Source: Richelia intracellularis HH01 (GTDB lineage: Bacteria; Cyanobacteriota; Cyanobacteriia; Cyanobacteriales; Nostocaceae). Taken from it: a stretch of DNA of 34,747 nt. The stretch is from assembly GCF_000350105.1 (NCBI RefSeq), contig NZ_CAIY01000073.1, forward strand, positions 1 through 34,747, read 5' to 3'. A program made the position numbers and the translations under genes. Positions 1 to 9,928 of this stretch are shown piece after piece; position 1 is the first letter of the stretch; the number at the start of each line of letters is the position of its first letter. Under the pieces are notes generated by a model. It was given only the letters and a program-made list of their open reading frames with translations. It had not been told where the DNA came from and made no database searches.

Positions 1-2197
1 TTATACATGGATGGTTTAATAACATCATACAAGATATATAGATAACTTATTATCAGGACATTTTAAAATAATGTCAGCATATGAGAAGTTTAATTATTGT
101 TATATATAGAATTATCAAAAATATACTATTAAAATTTTAATAAATACCTACATAGGAAATAAATGAGTGAGGTTTAAAAAAATATGGCCTACTTCTCACC
201 ATTCAAATCCATGATTTATTTAGCTATATATTTGATACAAAATACATAATTATTGCTATAGATTAGCTACGCCTAGAGTAGAGGTAAATGGTGTATATAA
301 TATCTAAAATTAATGGAAAAATTTTTAAATATTATATAAAAATATATTACACTATACTCATAGTTCCACTTCAATATTTTCTGATTTGCAAGGACTTTTA
401 ATCTAAGAAACGACGAAATTGAGGTAATCCTAACTTTAGAAAATGTAAATACATGAAAATTTTATAAGAACTACTTTACATATATTGAAGATATAGGACA
501 AGCATAAGTGATAACATTACAAGTCGATATAGATTTTGACCTAATTAGAGTCAAACATAGGAAAATCTAAAAGTAGCGTATTAATATAAGAGAAAATTAG
601 TAAAAATTGAGAATGAATTTAATATATTTTGCAAAAATACTATTGCTATAGTCAAATACTAATCATGAGATTAGGTAGATTATTCATAATCAGTTTGAGA
701 ATTTTTATAAGTATTTAACAATTACTGTAGTTGATTTTTATAAATTTTATTAATAAAGACTTAGAATAAATTTTATAAGGAATATTGTTGCATTATTTCA
801 ACTTTAACTATAATTTAATTCTTGGCAATTCTATACTTCTAGCAGTTCGACTACTACTCAATGTTATATTACTGTGACATCTACTACTATGGAGAATTCT
901 TTTTCCATAGCTGTAATTTTTCATAAAAATGAACTTTTTACCAATAAAGCACTCATCTAAATTCTTTTCTATTAGTTCAACAAGTTTAATAAGTAATTGT
1001 CACATGATAATTTTTTAATTTATATAGCATATTATTTTATAATTGACTGAAAAAATATTACATCTACCAACAGTAAAATTTGTTATTTTCAATAATCATT
1101 AGCCTAGGACATGATAATGAGTATGGATCAATATCTCTACAAATTCATATTATAAAATGACAGAATGGCATTAATAGCCACTAGGTAACTTTGAATTGAT
1201 ATTATATACTTACGTCTGTATCTAATCAACTCGACTGATATTCTCCCTAGAGATAGTTGAGGGTTATGATTATGTTGAATATATGTTTTTTAAGCTTCTC
1301 AATATTAAATATGGATTCATCCTAGCCCAAAATATTTTTTCCTTATTTCATAATTTTGTAGCATGAACAAAATTTTTAAAGCTTTCTTAAATGGGATCAA
1401 ATAAATAAACTATAAAATTAATTACCTATATGATTTATATATGGAGATATATAAATCATATAGGTAATTATCTCATACTCATATTTCTAAATAATATTTG
1501 AAAAATTCTGTTATAACCTAAGATATCAGATTTAGACAAAATTGAGATATCATGAGAGTTTATATGGGATTTTAATCAGAAGTCAAAATTTTTTTCATTT
1601 GAAGAGAATAAGTTAATACATATTTTCTGTGGTAGGTTTTGACTTAGTTAAGAATATTTAAGAGTGCAGATATATATTTCACTTATAGTTAGTACTTAGG
1701 TATTAAAGATAAAGAGATACCAAGAATAAACTATTTTAATAATTACTTTTATCTTAGCTTGTATATGGTATTTTTATATAATGGCTTATAAACTTTTATT
1801 GCTAGATCATTCCAGTACTTTTGGTATTAGAACAAAATAAGCACTCAATATTTCCAGGAAAATATTGGGTATTTGGGTATTAGAGAATACCTTTAGTTAG
1901 CCTATAAAATACTGGCCATTAATCCGCAGTTATAAATTATTGCCCATAATATTCAGACACTCATTTATATTTTACTATGGTCTGTATTATGGTTATTCGG
2001 ATAAGTGGTGTGATTATTTTGCCCCTAATTGAATTTCAAGCACTTTCTCAGAGTACTGGGAAAAATTAAAATTCAAAATAGAATAATCAGAAATCCAACA
2101 AATACATTAAATCTCAGGGATAATTGAGCGGATTTGAGGGTAAATAATACGACTCTCTTTAGAATTTATCCTAAAAAGTAATGAATGTTTTGTTATT
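1..2197. other. Gene-free AT-rich region
   Basis: About 2.2 kb without an open reading frame that I can support on either strand. I looked for remnants of known proteins and for tRNA-like T-loops and found none that were convincing. The one clear structural element is the long perfect hairpin at 1419-1470. The stretch probably contains genes decayed beyond recognition, as the pseudogenes elsewhere in the window suggest, but that is inference. Confidence 0.6.
1419..1470. repeat. Perfect 24-bp inverted repeat, 4-nt loop
   Basis: Positions 1419-1442 and 1447-1470 are exact reverse complements and are separated only by GGAG. The arms are AT-rich and carry the core ATTACCTATATGATTTATAT. No T-run or neighbouring gene end makes it a clear terminator. 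It is the longest perfect hairpin that I found in the window. Its arms do not match those of the other hairpins listed, so it is not a copy of a dispersed repeat family. Confidence 0.95.
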
Positions 2198-3373
2198 ATG
2201 CTCAACCTTATCAAACTTGCTGTCCAAATGCAGGGTTTGAGTCAACATCTGACTCAAGAAGCTTCTGCAAATCATCGACGCCTTGAATTAGCCCAAGAAT
2301 ATTTTCGTCGAGCTTGTGATTACCAAGGGGAATTAATACAAAAACAGCAACAATGGCAAAAAAATATACTTTTTGCCAATGCTACTCCCGTTGAACCCTT
2401 AAATACCTGTATTAATATTTCTACCCCACCTAAGATTCATACTATTATCGCTACGGATGGCTCACAAATCGCACCAAGTCATCATGAGATTGCTTACTGT
2501 TATTTATTGAACATTGGCAGGGTAATTTTACATTATTGTCAAAATAAACATCCTATACTTGATAGCTTACCGGAAATATTTTACCGTCAAGAAGATTTAT
2601 ATATCTCTCGCCAGTGGGGAATTAAGACAGAGGAATGGATGAGTTATCGTCGCACAAAGTCAGAGGTATTAACCCTAGTAGAATTAGCTACCAGTATTGA
2701 AAAAGAAATACCTACTTTAGCGATGGTAGATGGATCATTAATTTATTGGTTTTTAGAACAATTATCTAGCGATGCCAGACAGCATATTCTACCCCCAATA
2801 CTAAAAGCCTGGCGACAAATGCAAGATGCCCAAATACCTGTGATGGGTTATATTAGTGCCTCTCGTAGTATTGAAGGGATGAATTTTTTGCGTCTTGTAG
2901 CCTGCCCCCACCCTTCCCCTGATTGTATGAGTTTTTGTCACAACCATAAAGAGAAACTTCCCTGTCAAGTCTTTGAATCTCTTAGAGATACAAGCTTATG
3001 GATAAACCAGCTTCAACCGGGACAGAGAGGTCCTCTATGGCGCAGTAACACCCGAATTCTGGATTTATATGAAGATCAACAAATTTATTTTTGTTATGTT
3101 CATGTAGGTGCAGAAATCGCTCGGGTAGAAGTGCCTGAATGGGTCATAAAAGAGGAAAATCTGTTTGATATATCCTTAAGATTAATGTTATCTCAAGTCT
3201 ACAAAGGTTATGGTTATCCCATTGCAATTGCAGAAGCTCATAATCAAGCTGTAGTAAGTGGTCGTGATAAAACCCATTTTTTTGCTTTTTTAGAACAACA
3301 AATGATTAAAGCCGGACTAAAAAATGTTGGTGTTTCTTATAAGGAGGCTCGTAAACGAGGTGGCATTGCTTAG
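2198..3373 (+). CDS. NurA-domain DNA repair nuclease
   Basis: This 391-residue protein looks like the NurA 5'-3' nuclease family as found in cyanobacteria; archaeal NurA works with the HerA helicase in double-strand-break end resection. The first acidic motif, ATDGSQI, lies at about residues 85-91, with D87 the expected metal ligand. A second conserved block, AMVDGSLIYW, spans about 175-184. The C-terminal blocks YVHVGAEIARVEVPEW (about 300-315) and AIAEAHNQAV (about 343-352) also fit the family. No signal peptide or membrane segment is seen. The ATG at 2198 is used; the nearby ATGs at 2181 and 2185 are out of frame. The gene stands alone, with no HerA partner in the window. The family call is firm, but the exact role in cyanobacteria is not well defined. 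Confidence 0.8.
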   Translation: MLNLIKLAVQMQGLSQHLTQEASANHRRLELAQEYFRRACDYQGELIQKQQQWQKNILFANATPVEPLNTCINISTPPKIHTIIATDGSQIAPSHHEIAYCYLLNIGRVILHYCQNKHPILDSLPEIFYRQEDLYISRQWGIKTEEWMSYRRTKSEVLTLVELATSIEKEIPTLAMVDGSLIYWFLEQLSSDARQHILPPILKAWRQMQDAQIPVMGYISASRSIEGMNFLRLVACPHPSPDCMSFCHNHKEKLPCQVFESLRDTSLWINQLQPGQRGPLWRSNTRILDLYEDQQIYFCYVHVGAEIARVEVPEWVIKEENLFDISLRLMLSQVYKGYGYPIAIAEAHNQAVVSGRDKTHFFAFLEQQMIKAGLKNVGVSYKEARKRGGIA

Positions 3374-3825
3374 TTACTTTGAATAAAAAATATATTTTTA
3401 CTATGACTAGAATATTTTTTTGACGATTTTTAGTAAATTAGGTCTTAGTGTATTATAGGTTTTTTAATTAGTAGTAAGATTGATGATAAAATTTTTTAAA
3501 GGTTTGGATAAATTACAAAAAATTTTTCTCTGATAATGGTAACTATAGAGAGTAAAGAGTAAGTTCACTAGTTGTGTTACAGTAGCCTTAAATATTGATA
3601 ATATAAATCTATAGTCATTTCGACCCCTGAAGTCAAATCAGTTTGGTAATGCCATAAATATATGGTCAGTTACAAATGCAGTTTTTTATGATAGCAGGGG
3701 TCAGATAGAGACCTTCTAATTTATCAATGGGTTGTAGAGCAAGTTAGAAAGAAAGAATAGTCTTAACCTTTTGCAGGTTAATTTACACATTGAGACAACT
3801 AAGTTTAATTATATAAATTGCATTC
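3374..3825. other. Intergenic, nothing recognised
   Basis: AT-rich gap between the convergent ends of the NurA-domain gene and chlG. No ORF, RNA gene or strong hairpin with a T-run was seen. Confidence 0.5.
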
Positions 3826-4845
3826 TCAAATCCCGGCGTGACCAAGTGCTAATGCAGAAAATAACATTCCTATTACTAAAAAGGGTTGGGCACTGGCTTG
3901 GTATTTAACATCATTATCAAGAGGATTACGTAGAAGATACATATCCTGTAAGGTAATCTGAGGAATAATCAATAGAATTAACATTGAACCATATAAGTTT
4001 TCATGGATGCAGAATAAATAGGCTGCTATTAAAGCTTGAAATATATCTATAATTACTACAGAAATCCAAGCAGAGGTTTCTACTCCAAATATCACTGGTA
4101 AGGATCTTAGACCCAGTTTACTATCTCCCTCTATACTCTTAAAGTCGTTAACAATAGCAATCCCTAACCCAGCTATACTGTAAGTCAAAGTCAGGATGAC
4201 TACCTTCCAATTTAGTTCTCCAAACAAAGCATGGCCAGCACACCAGGGTAAAGCTATATAACTGGCACCAAGAGCATAGCTACCCAACCAACCATTCTGC
4301 TTCAGTTTTAGTGGTGGTGCAGAATAAATATATGCTAAGAAAGAACCTAAAAGTGCTATTGTCGTTATGTTTGGAAAATTATGATAAGACCATATATCCA
4401 AAGCATAAGCCGTTATAATTCCAGTAGCAAGTAATATAAGAATCTGTATAATTACACGTGGAATAGAAATTGCTCCAGAAGGAATAGGACGATAAGGCTC
4501 ATTAATGGCATCTATTTCACGATCATAATAGTCATTGAGGGTTTGGGTATAACCAGTTAACAAGGGTCCAGATAGTACCATACAGACTAAAACCTTGATT
4601 AGATTATCCCATGTCCAACTATAGTGGCCAGAAGAAGCTGCACCACAAATGACTCCCCACATTAGTGGAATCCATGTGATAGGCTTCATCAATTGCAAAT
4701 GTATTTTCCACACTGAAGTTTTTCCTAATGCAGCACCTTTTATACCCAAAAGTTGTCGAGTGTTAGAAATACTACTACTCTCAGGGCTAGATTTTAGTGA
4801 TTGATTTATATCAGATTTTGAGGTCATTGGGTTTGATCTAGACAT
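3826..4845 (-). CDS. chlG: Chlorophyll synthase ChlG
   Basis: Prenylates chlorophyllide a with geranylgeranyl or phytyl diphosphate, the last step of chlorophyll a synthesis, in the thylakoid membrane. It is a UbiA-superfamily membrane protein. The first Asp-rich motif, NDYYDREID, lies at residues 104-112 and is followed by the family signature EPYRPIPSGAIS. The second motif, NDFKSIEGD, lies at 233-241, followed by LGLRSLPVIFG. Several hydrophobic segments follow one another from about residue 83 to the C-terminus. The length of 339 is slightly above typical cyanobacterial ChlG because of a Ser-rich N-terminal tail; M7 is an alternative start. It lies 258 bp downstream of the ArsA-like gene on the same strand, so co-transcription is possible but not evident. 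Confidence 0.93.
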   Translation of the reverse strand: MSRSNPMTSKSDINQSLKSSPESSSISNTRQLLGIKGAALGKTSVWKIHLQLMKPITWIPLMWGVICGAASSGHYSWTWDNLIKVLVCMVLSGPLLTGYTQTLNDYYDREIDAINEPYRPIPSGAISIPRVIIQILILLATGIITAYALDIWSYHNFPNITTIALLGSFLAYIYSAPPLKLKQNGWLGSYALGASYIALPWCAGHALFGELNWKVVILTLTYSIAGLGIAIVNDFKSIEGDSKLGLRSLPVIFGVETSAWISVVIIDIFQALIAAYLFCIHENLYGSMLILLIIPQITLQDMYLLRNPLDNDVKYQASAQPFLVIGMLFSALALGHAGI

Positions 4846-5103
4846 AACATGGAAAATTTATAATTTGCTAGAATTAGCAACTAAGACTCCGAAGGGAAAA
4901 TTGTTTATATGTAAGGATTAAATATTAATTCCTTATCCTCTTCTAACCTAGTTAGTAGATAAGCAAAAGTATTATGCAAAAACATTTTCAATAGTAAGTG
5001 AGATATCCCATTAGGTCTTATAAACCTACACTATAAGAAACTCTCTTAGCTCTGCTATTTGTCGCATGTGGAAAAACCTTACCATTATCAATTTATCAAT
5101 TAC

Positions 5104-6213
5104 TTAAAATGAAATAATCAAATAATTGTGCTGAAACTTCGCACCAGTTACAGATCGACCAATGAGGGATGAAGGTAAGGAAATATTCCGCCGCTGATCC
5201 CCTGCCTCCACAGTTACTTCTGGACCATGCTGGGTAAGCTTAATTTGCTTTTTTTCAAATCCTGGCAAAAATAAACTTACCTTCCGCTCACAAACATTAA
5301 TTTCTATGGGTTTGGGAGCTTCTAAAGCTTGGGCTTCAAAATCAGGTAGAGAATCCATCAAGATTTGCCAATCACTCGTGGATCTATCTGGAAATACACT
5401 AACTGCTAAAGGGGAAAATTCTCCCGGAATCATATTTTTTGCATCCATATTTCCAGATGTAACTAAAATTAAACCACCTACTGTTAAATTAATCTGCTGG
5501 GAGCTACCCCAGAGGTAACGACAAGCTGCCAATTCCAATATTTCTGGAGTAGATACTAAAAAAGCAACTACACGTTTGGGATCAGCAACTGCCTCTTTTC
5601 CCTTTTCAAGAAAACTAATTGTTTGATCGATAGGATGGACAAAATTGTTATCCATCCAGTTGAAATTAAATAAATTATTAATCAGAGTCTGAATGATTGG
5701 TGCCTCTGTCAATATTTTGCCGATATCAGAATTAACAAATAATTGGTGGAACCGCCGCCAATACCAGCTAATAAAATCTGGCATTCCAAACATCCGTATG
5801 GTTCTAGAATCCCCATAACCACAATAAATAATCACATCATAATTGCCACTTTCATCATATTGACGTATGGCATTCAAAGCCAAAGCACTGTCCATCCCTG
5901 GTAATACTGCCAACTCCTGGCCATAAACCTCTTTGAGAAGGGGAGTTTTGAGATATTCCGACTCTAACTGCTTTATATCATTCCAACTGCGTTCTAACAA
6001 CACAGATGCCTGCAGGTAGACAACATGTAAATTTATCGCAATTTCTTGGGGATCGCAGCCTACAGAGAAGTTCAACAACATCGACATTGTTGGTTCCACA
6101 TTACCAGCCAGGAGTACACGCTTCCCCTGACCGGATAATAGTTTGGCAGCAGTGACCGCTATTTTTATCCTATGAGTTGAGGTAGCACCCAAAAATGTCA
6201 ATATCAGGGACAT
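5104..6213 (-). CDS. ArsA/Get3-family protein with C-terminal Hsp20-like domain; ATPase motifs degenerate
   Basis: This 369-residue protein belongs to the ArsA/Get3-like group found in cyanobacteria. It has an N-terminal SIMIBI-type NTPase domain and ends in an ArsA-type alpha-crystallin-like domain (about 300-369, starting IEINVCERKVSLFLPGFEKK). The conserved core around ASVLLERSWNDIKQLE and LPGMDSALALNAIRQYD fits the group. The nucleotide-binding signatures look lost. The P-loop position reads FLGATSTHRIKIAV (residues 7-20) instead of a GKGGxGKT-type loop. The switch I position has VEPT rather than DPA, and switch II reads CGYGDSRT. The frame is nevertheless intact over the whole length. 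petP lies 89 bp upstream on the same strand, so a petP-arsA operon is likely. The function is unknown; it may have become a non-hydrolysing scaffold or chaperone. Confidence 0.8.
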   Translation of the reverse strand: MSLILTFLGATSTHRIKIAVTAAKLLSGQGKRVLLAGNVEPTMSMLLNFSVGCDPQEIAINLHVVYLQASVLLERSWNDIKQLESEYLKTPLLKEVYGQELAVLPGMDSALALNAIRQYDESGNYDVIIYCGYGDSRTIRMFGMPDFISWYWRRFHQLFVNSDIGKILTEAPIIQTLINNLFNFNWMDNNFVHPIDQTISFLEKGKEAVADPKRVVAFLVSTPEILELAACRYLWGSSQQINLTVGGLILVTSGNMDAKNMIPGEFSPLAVSVFPDRSTSDWQILMDSLPDFEAQALEAPKPIEINVCERKVSLFLPGFEKKQIKLTQHGPEVTVEAGDQRRNISLPSSLIGRSVTGAKFQHNYLIISF

Positions 6214-6302
6214 TATGTCACTCCTATTTTCCCGCCAGTGTTTTCAATTCCAACTTAGCACTTGGCTGGTAATGATAGTTTAATTTTATTCCAATGGTTT
6301 TT

Positions 6303-6497
6303 CTACTGTACTACTCCAATCTCATCTTCAAAAAACCAGGTAGCAAAGTTATCATCAAATACTACCAATACGCCAACACCACTCCCGTCAGTCATCTTGT
6401 AGTCCTTTATTGTACCAACCTGAGCCAGTTTTTCAGCAACACTGCCGGATACACGGTCGCGCAAGCGATAAACCTTAACCTTTTGTCCAATTTTCAT
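6303..6497 (-). CDS. petP: Cytochrome b6f complex subunit PetP
   Basis: A 64-residue soluble protein matching the DUF2862/PetP family, a small cyanobacterial subunit on the cytoplasmic face of cytochrome b6f that affects linear electron flow. The family pattern is visible as MKIGQKVKVYRLRDRVS at the N-terminus, then VGTIKDYKMTDGSGVGVLVVF and the C-terminal FATWFFEDEI. It is an SH3-like all-beta fold with no membrane segment. The length is close to that of known PetP. The ORF on the opposite strand over the same bases (6294-6539) is a shadow. It lies just upstream of the ArsA-like gene and probably leads that operon. Confidence 0.85.
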   Translation of the reverse strand: MKIGQKVKVYRLRDRVSGSVAEKLAQVGTIKDYKMTDGSGVGVLVVFDDNFATWFFEDEIGVVQ

Positions 6498-7589
6498 TTT
6501 TCATTAATAATGCAATCAACCAAAATTCAGTTTAGCTGAATCGGTGACACCAGGGAAATATTGACTGAAATTTATAAGTGAGTAACCTTATCAGTGGATT
6601 TTTTTATTTAACAAAAATGGATAGAAAGCTAGATACTTTACTATAAAAGTAGTAAGTATTAAATAATTAATAAACAAGATTATTTTCCACAAAAAATAGC
6701 CTTGTTTCTTAACATTAACTTTTCTATGTTTCGCCGCCAATTTTTTATACAATAGAAGTTAAATTTCTTTTAGAAAAAACGTATTTTAACTTCTTGAGCA
6801 AAATCTCTAGAAAAATACCTTATATTTTTGTCCTCATTAAAATGTTGAATATAAAAAAGAACATAGCTAAATATAAAAAAAGGATATACTTGATTAGACA
6901 ATTATTTAATACTTACTGGTAATCAATTATAAAGCTTCTATATTATGATATCTTGCAATCAGCTTAATATAAGATAGAGCTATAAAACTAAATACTAACC
7001 CATAATCAAATTCAATACTACCCTAGTATATTCTGTTTATGCAATTAAGGCTTTAGATAATAGCTATTTCATTAAATATATCATATTTTATGATATATTT
7101 AAACTTTGACTAACTTAACTAATACAAGTTCATATCTTACAACAATTGGGATAATAATTAATTCCAATCATAAATAGGATCTGTTCTAATTTATTTCTTA
7201 TTATGGCTTTTCGCTGCTATAAGTGCTGCTTTAATACTATTACAACCCTTACCATAGTTGAAAGAATGGGTTTTAGAAGAATAAGTAGAGTTTGGAAAAT
7301 AATAGGTAGTTTGCAAGAAGTGTATTGAATTACCTTGAGTCTATTATTAAAAGACTCTAAACTGGCAGTCTACTATATCTACATCTTTTCAGTAATAAAC
7401 TGTTTCAGCAAAAGGCAATTATTTATAGCTAGTAATATTAGCTCTCAGGGGTATTTTTTTACTTGCTAATAATATGAAAATCTTAATTAGGAAATAACTG
7501 ACTAGCTTTTACAATATTTTTTCAAAATAAGAGCTGCTAACAAAAATAAAGTTATTCTTATCTAATATCAAATAAGGATTTATTTATAC
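6498..7589. other. Gene-free AT-rich region
   Basis: About 1.1 kb between the petP start and the glycosyltransferase remnant. No supportable ORF or RNA gene was seen. It holds the 13-bp hairpin at 7072-7102, and its right end carries the 16-bp hairpin at 7573-7610. Confidence 0.55.
7072..7102. repeat. 13-bp inverted repeat, 5-nt loop
   Basis: Positions 7072-7084 and 7090-7102 are exact reverse complements around the loop ATTTT. The arm is TTAAATATATCAT. It has no gene association and is short and AT-rich enough that chance is possible. Confidence 0.7.
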
Positions 7590-7610
7590 AAAAATATAAA
7601 TAAATCCTTA
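7573..7610. repeat. Perfect 16-bp inverted repeat at the break point of a glycosyltransferase pseudogene
   Basis: Positions 7573-7588 and 7595-7610 are exact reverse complements around a 6-nt loop. Read on the minus strand, the first arm encodes the last recognisable residues of the glycosyltransferase remnant (IYKDLFI). The second arm is the inverted copy and runs into a stop. Homology ends where the repeat begins. Confidence 0.92.
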
Positions 7611-7893
7611 TAAATTCCATACAAATGCAATTTCAATTGTGGTAATCCTACAAACAAATTATAAATACTTTGACTTGGTACACTAAGCAAGTGAAACAGG
7701 GGCATAACTCATTCTTCTATTTTCACTACAACTGTATGATTTTTTAATGAACGTAAATCATCAAAAAACCTATAAATAAACTTAGCATTGGGGTTAATTT
7801 GTTTAAATCCTTCAAAGAAAAATAAAGCAGGTTTACTATCGAAGATAAAAAGGTCTGATTTATCAAATAATTGTTTTGACCAGACCCAAATAA
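7590..7893 (-). pseudogene. GumK-like glycosyltransferase fragment
   Basis: On the minus strand the translation from about 7893 reads WSKQLFDKSDLFIFDS, KPALFFFEGFKQINPNAKF and IYRFFDDLRSLKNHTVVV. This resembles the N-terminal domain of GumK-type glucuronosyl/glycosyltransferases used in exopolysaccharide synthesis. It then meets a stop (TGA) after KIEE and continues in the same frame as LLSVPSQSIYNLFVGLPQ and LKLHLYGIYKDLF. It stops abruptly at the 16-bp hairpin 7573-7610. Only about 100 codons of a protein normally over 350 residues remain, and both ends are missing. Its upstream end abuts the oppositely oriented aminotransferase pseudogene, so a rearrangement joined the two. The family call is moderately sure; the pseudogene status is clear. 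Confidence 0.65.
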
Positions 7894-8784
7894 AAGTTGC
7901 AGAATCTATTAGTTTTGTCGGCGGAAAACCAGTTTTTATTGATGTCAATTCTCAGACATAAAATATTGATCCACAAGTAACCCAGGAGCAGATTACCTCT
8001 AGAACTGTAATAATTTGCTAGTTCTAGAGGTAATCCTTCAGCCATAGGACAAATTCTAGACATTTTTCAGTCATATAATTTAAGAGTTGTTGAATAATGT
8101 GCTCAATCCTTTGGTAACAACAAGTACACTGGTCTTTTCCCCTCTTATCAGGAATCTTTTAATGAAGTAGTTCGTGTAAATATCTGTGATAAATTCATAG
8201 GAACTATTATTTCTGTAGTGGTACCCTTGTTTTTTCCATCTAAGAATTTGGGGCTTATAGTGATGATGGTTTAATTGCTATAGATAGTGATGAAATTGCA
8301 AAATTTGCCAGGAATGTTGAGGGTGCATGGATCAAAAAAGTATCATAATATTTGGATATAATTCTCGTTTAGAAAACTTGCAAGCAGCAATTTTGAGGGT
8401 CAAGCTCAAGTATATATATCATTGGAATCAATGTAGATGAAGAGTTACTAGGACTTATAATGATTTTATTTATTGGTAGACACTGATGGTATCATCACAC
8501 CAGATTTAACTGATGGCCATATTTTTCATCAATATACAGTTTGCATGTTACATGAAAAGCGCAATACAGTAAATCAATAATTAGCAGAGTAAGGTTTAGT
8601 AATACAATCTACTGCCCATTTCCACAAGATCAACTATCTGTCTACAAGGGTAAATCCCCTAATAACCTGGTAAGCAATACATTATCCAAAGAGGTTTAGT
8701 TTGCCAATTTTACCGTAATTGGAAGAGATAAACACTAGGTAGAGATCGGTAGTTAAAGCCATCAGTAATGCTTTGGTTAAATAA
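7885..8784 (+). pseudogene. DegT/DnrJ/EryC1 sugar aminotransferase, degraded
   Basis: Members of this family are PLP enzymes that transaminate nucleotide-sugars for surface polysaccharides. The remains read on the + strand, through several stops and frame changes. AESISFVGGKPVFIDVN begins near 7899 and is followed by NIDPQVTQEQITSRT. Further on come CAQSFG (near 8100), FFPSKNLGAYSDDGLIAID (near 8230), GYNSRLENLQAAILRVKLK (near 8360), DTDGIITPDLTDGHIFHQYT (near 8480) and a C-terminal LPILP.LEEINTR near 8700. About 90 N-terminal residues are absent. The segment expected to read VHLYGQ is replaced by the inverted repeat 7991-8035. The gene is non-functional. Confidence 0.88.
7991..8035. repeat. 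Perfect 15-bp inverted repeat inside the DegT pseudogene
   Basis: Positions 7991-8005 (GATTACCTCTAGAAC) and 8021-8035 are exact reverse complements around a 15-nt loop. The left arm encodes the expected ITSRT of the aminotransferase. The right arm stands where the conserved VHLYG block should be, and homology resumes just after it (QP then DKI-like residues). The right arm therefore looks like an inverted copy of the left. Confidence 0.93.
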
Positions 8785-9607
8785 AATAGAGGCAGGGTAA
8801 TTTATTTATCAGTGTAAAAAGAGCCGTTTTAAACCGGAGCTTGAAAATCTAAGATATCAACTCTTTTTCAACTTCAAATTTACAATCCAAGATGGTATGA
8901 AAGTAAATAAAAAACTAGAAAATCATTTATATCAATAAGTCATATCATATTTAAATTTTTATACCACCACTTGCTCCTATAGCATAGTATAATTTTATAT
9001 GATGCAGGCTAACTATATAATTAATGAGACAAAAACTCGTTATGCTAATTCTGTTTTATGATTAATGTGACTAGTTGTTTATCACTTGCTATTTCTGGGA
9101 GCCTATACAATTGTATATTGATAGATTTTTAAAGTTCGTTTTTCATATTTAAGTTCTAATGAATATTTAGCACTAATACTTTGCAGGTTAATTCCTCTAC
9201 TAAATCAGATCTGCATTGATAATAAACAAAAACTTTAACTCTATAGTTCACTAAATATTTTAATTAAAAATATAGAGTTTTAAAAATATCGGATCAGAAA
9301 ATACTTAGATTTTACAAAAACTCTTCAATAAATAATATACAGAAATTACAATTATGTTCTATTATTATTAGACCCAAGTCTATTGGGATATTATTAAAAG
9401 CCCAAACTTATCATTAGTTAAGTTAATTCAAATCTATCTTATCCGATGAATTGCATGGTGGTATTTAGTTGTTATAAGGTTAAGTTAGAAAAAATTCAAA
9501 GATAGATAGGAAAAAATAACAGAAGATAAAAGAATATCTTCCTTTCTCGTTTCCTCTTTGTGCCTTATCATTGTGTTGATTTATGAATTTCCTGTATGGG
9601 GAGTGTC
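8785..9607. other. Gene-free AT-rich region
   Basis: About 800 bp between the DegT and pyruvate kinase pseudogenes. No ORF or protein remnant was recognised on either strand. Confidence 0.5.
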
Positions 9608-9884
9608 CATAGTGCCAGAGTAAATTAAACTCCTTTATGTGTCTATGGTAAAAATTGCACCAGCACGAATTACATGAGTAGCTTATTTGACATCAACAAT
9701 TATAGATACACTTAAGCACAATCCAATTACTGCAGCATGACTATTAAGACCTTCTTCCTCAGTAATTACTCCACCTGCTTTGCGGATAGCTTCCAAGAAA
9801 TCCACACTGGTATTTTTGGCAACCAGAATTTCCCTATCGTTGAAAGTACCAGCAGTCATAACCACTAAATCCCCATCTGAAACT

Positions 9885-9928
9885 AAACCATTTTCCAAAG
9901 CGACCAATGTCGCTTTGGAAAATGGTTT
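9885..9928. repeat. Perfect 20-bp inverted repeat, 4-nt loop, in the pyruvate kinase pseudogene
   Basis: Positions 9885-9904 and 9909-9928 are exact reverse complements separated by CAAT. On the minus strand, one arm reads VALENGL in the true pyruvate kinase frame. The other arm follows LPSTGQT and takes the place of the few residues expected there, out of frame with the rest. The palindrome thus coincides with a frameshift. Confidence 0.96.

Noticed and set aside
820..880. AGCAGTTCGACT, resembling a tRNA T-loop
   Set aside because: No acceptor or anticodon stem can be built around it.
7863..8063. 66-codon minus ORF
   Set aside because: It is antisense to the DegT pseudogene and crosses its inverted repeat.
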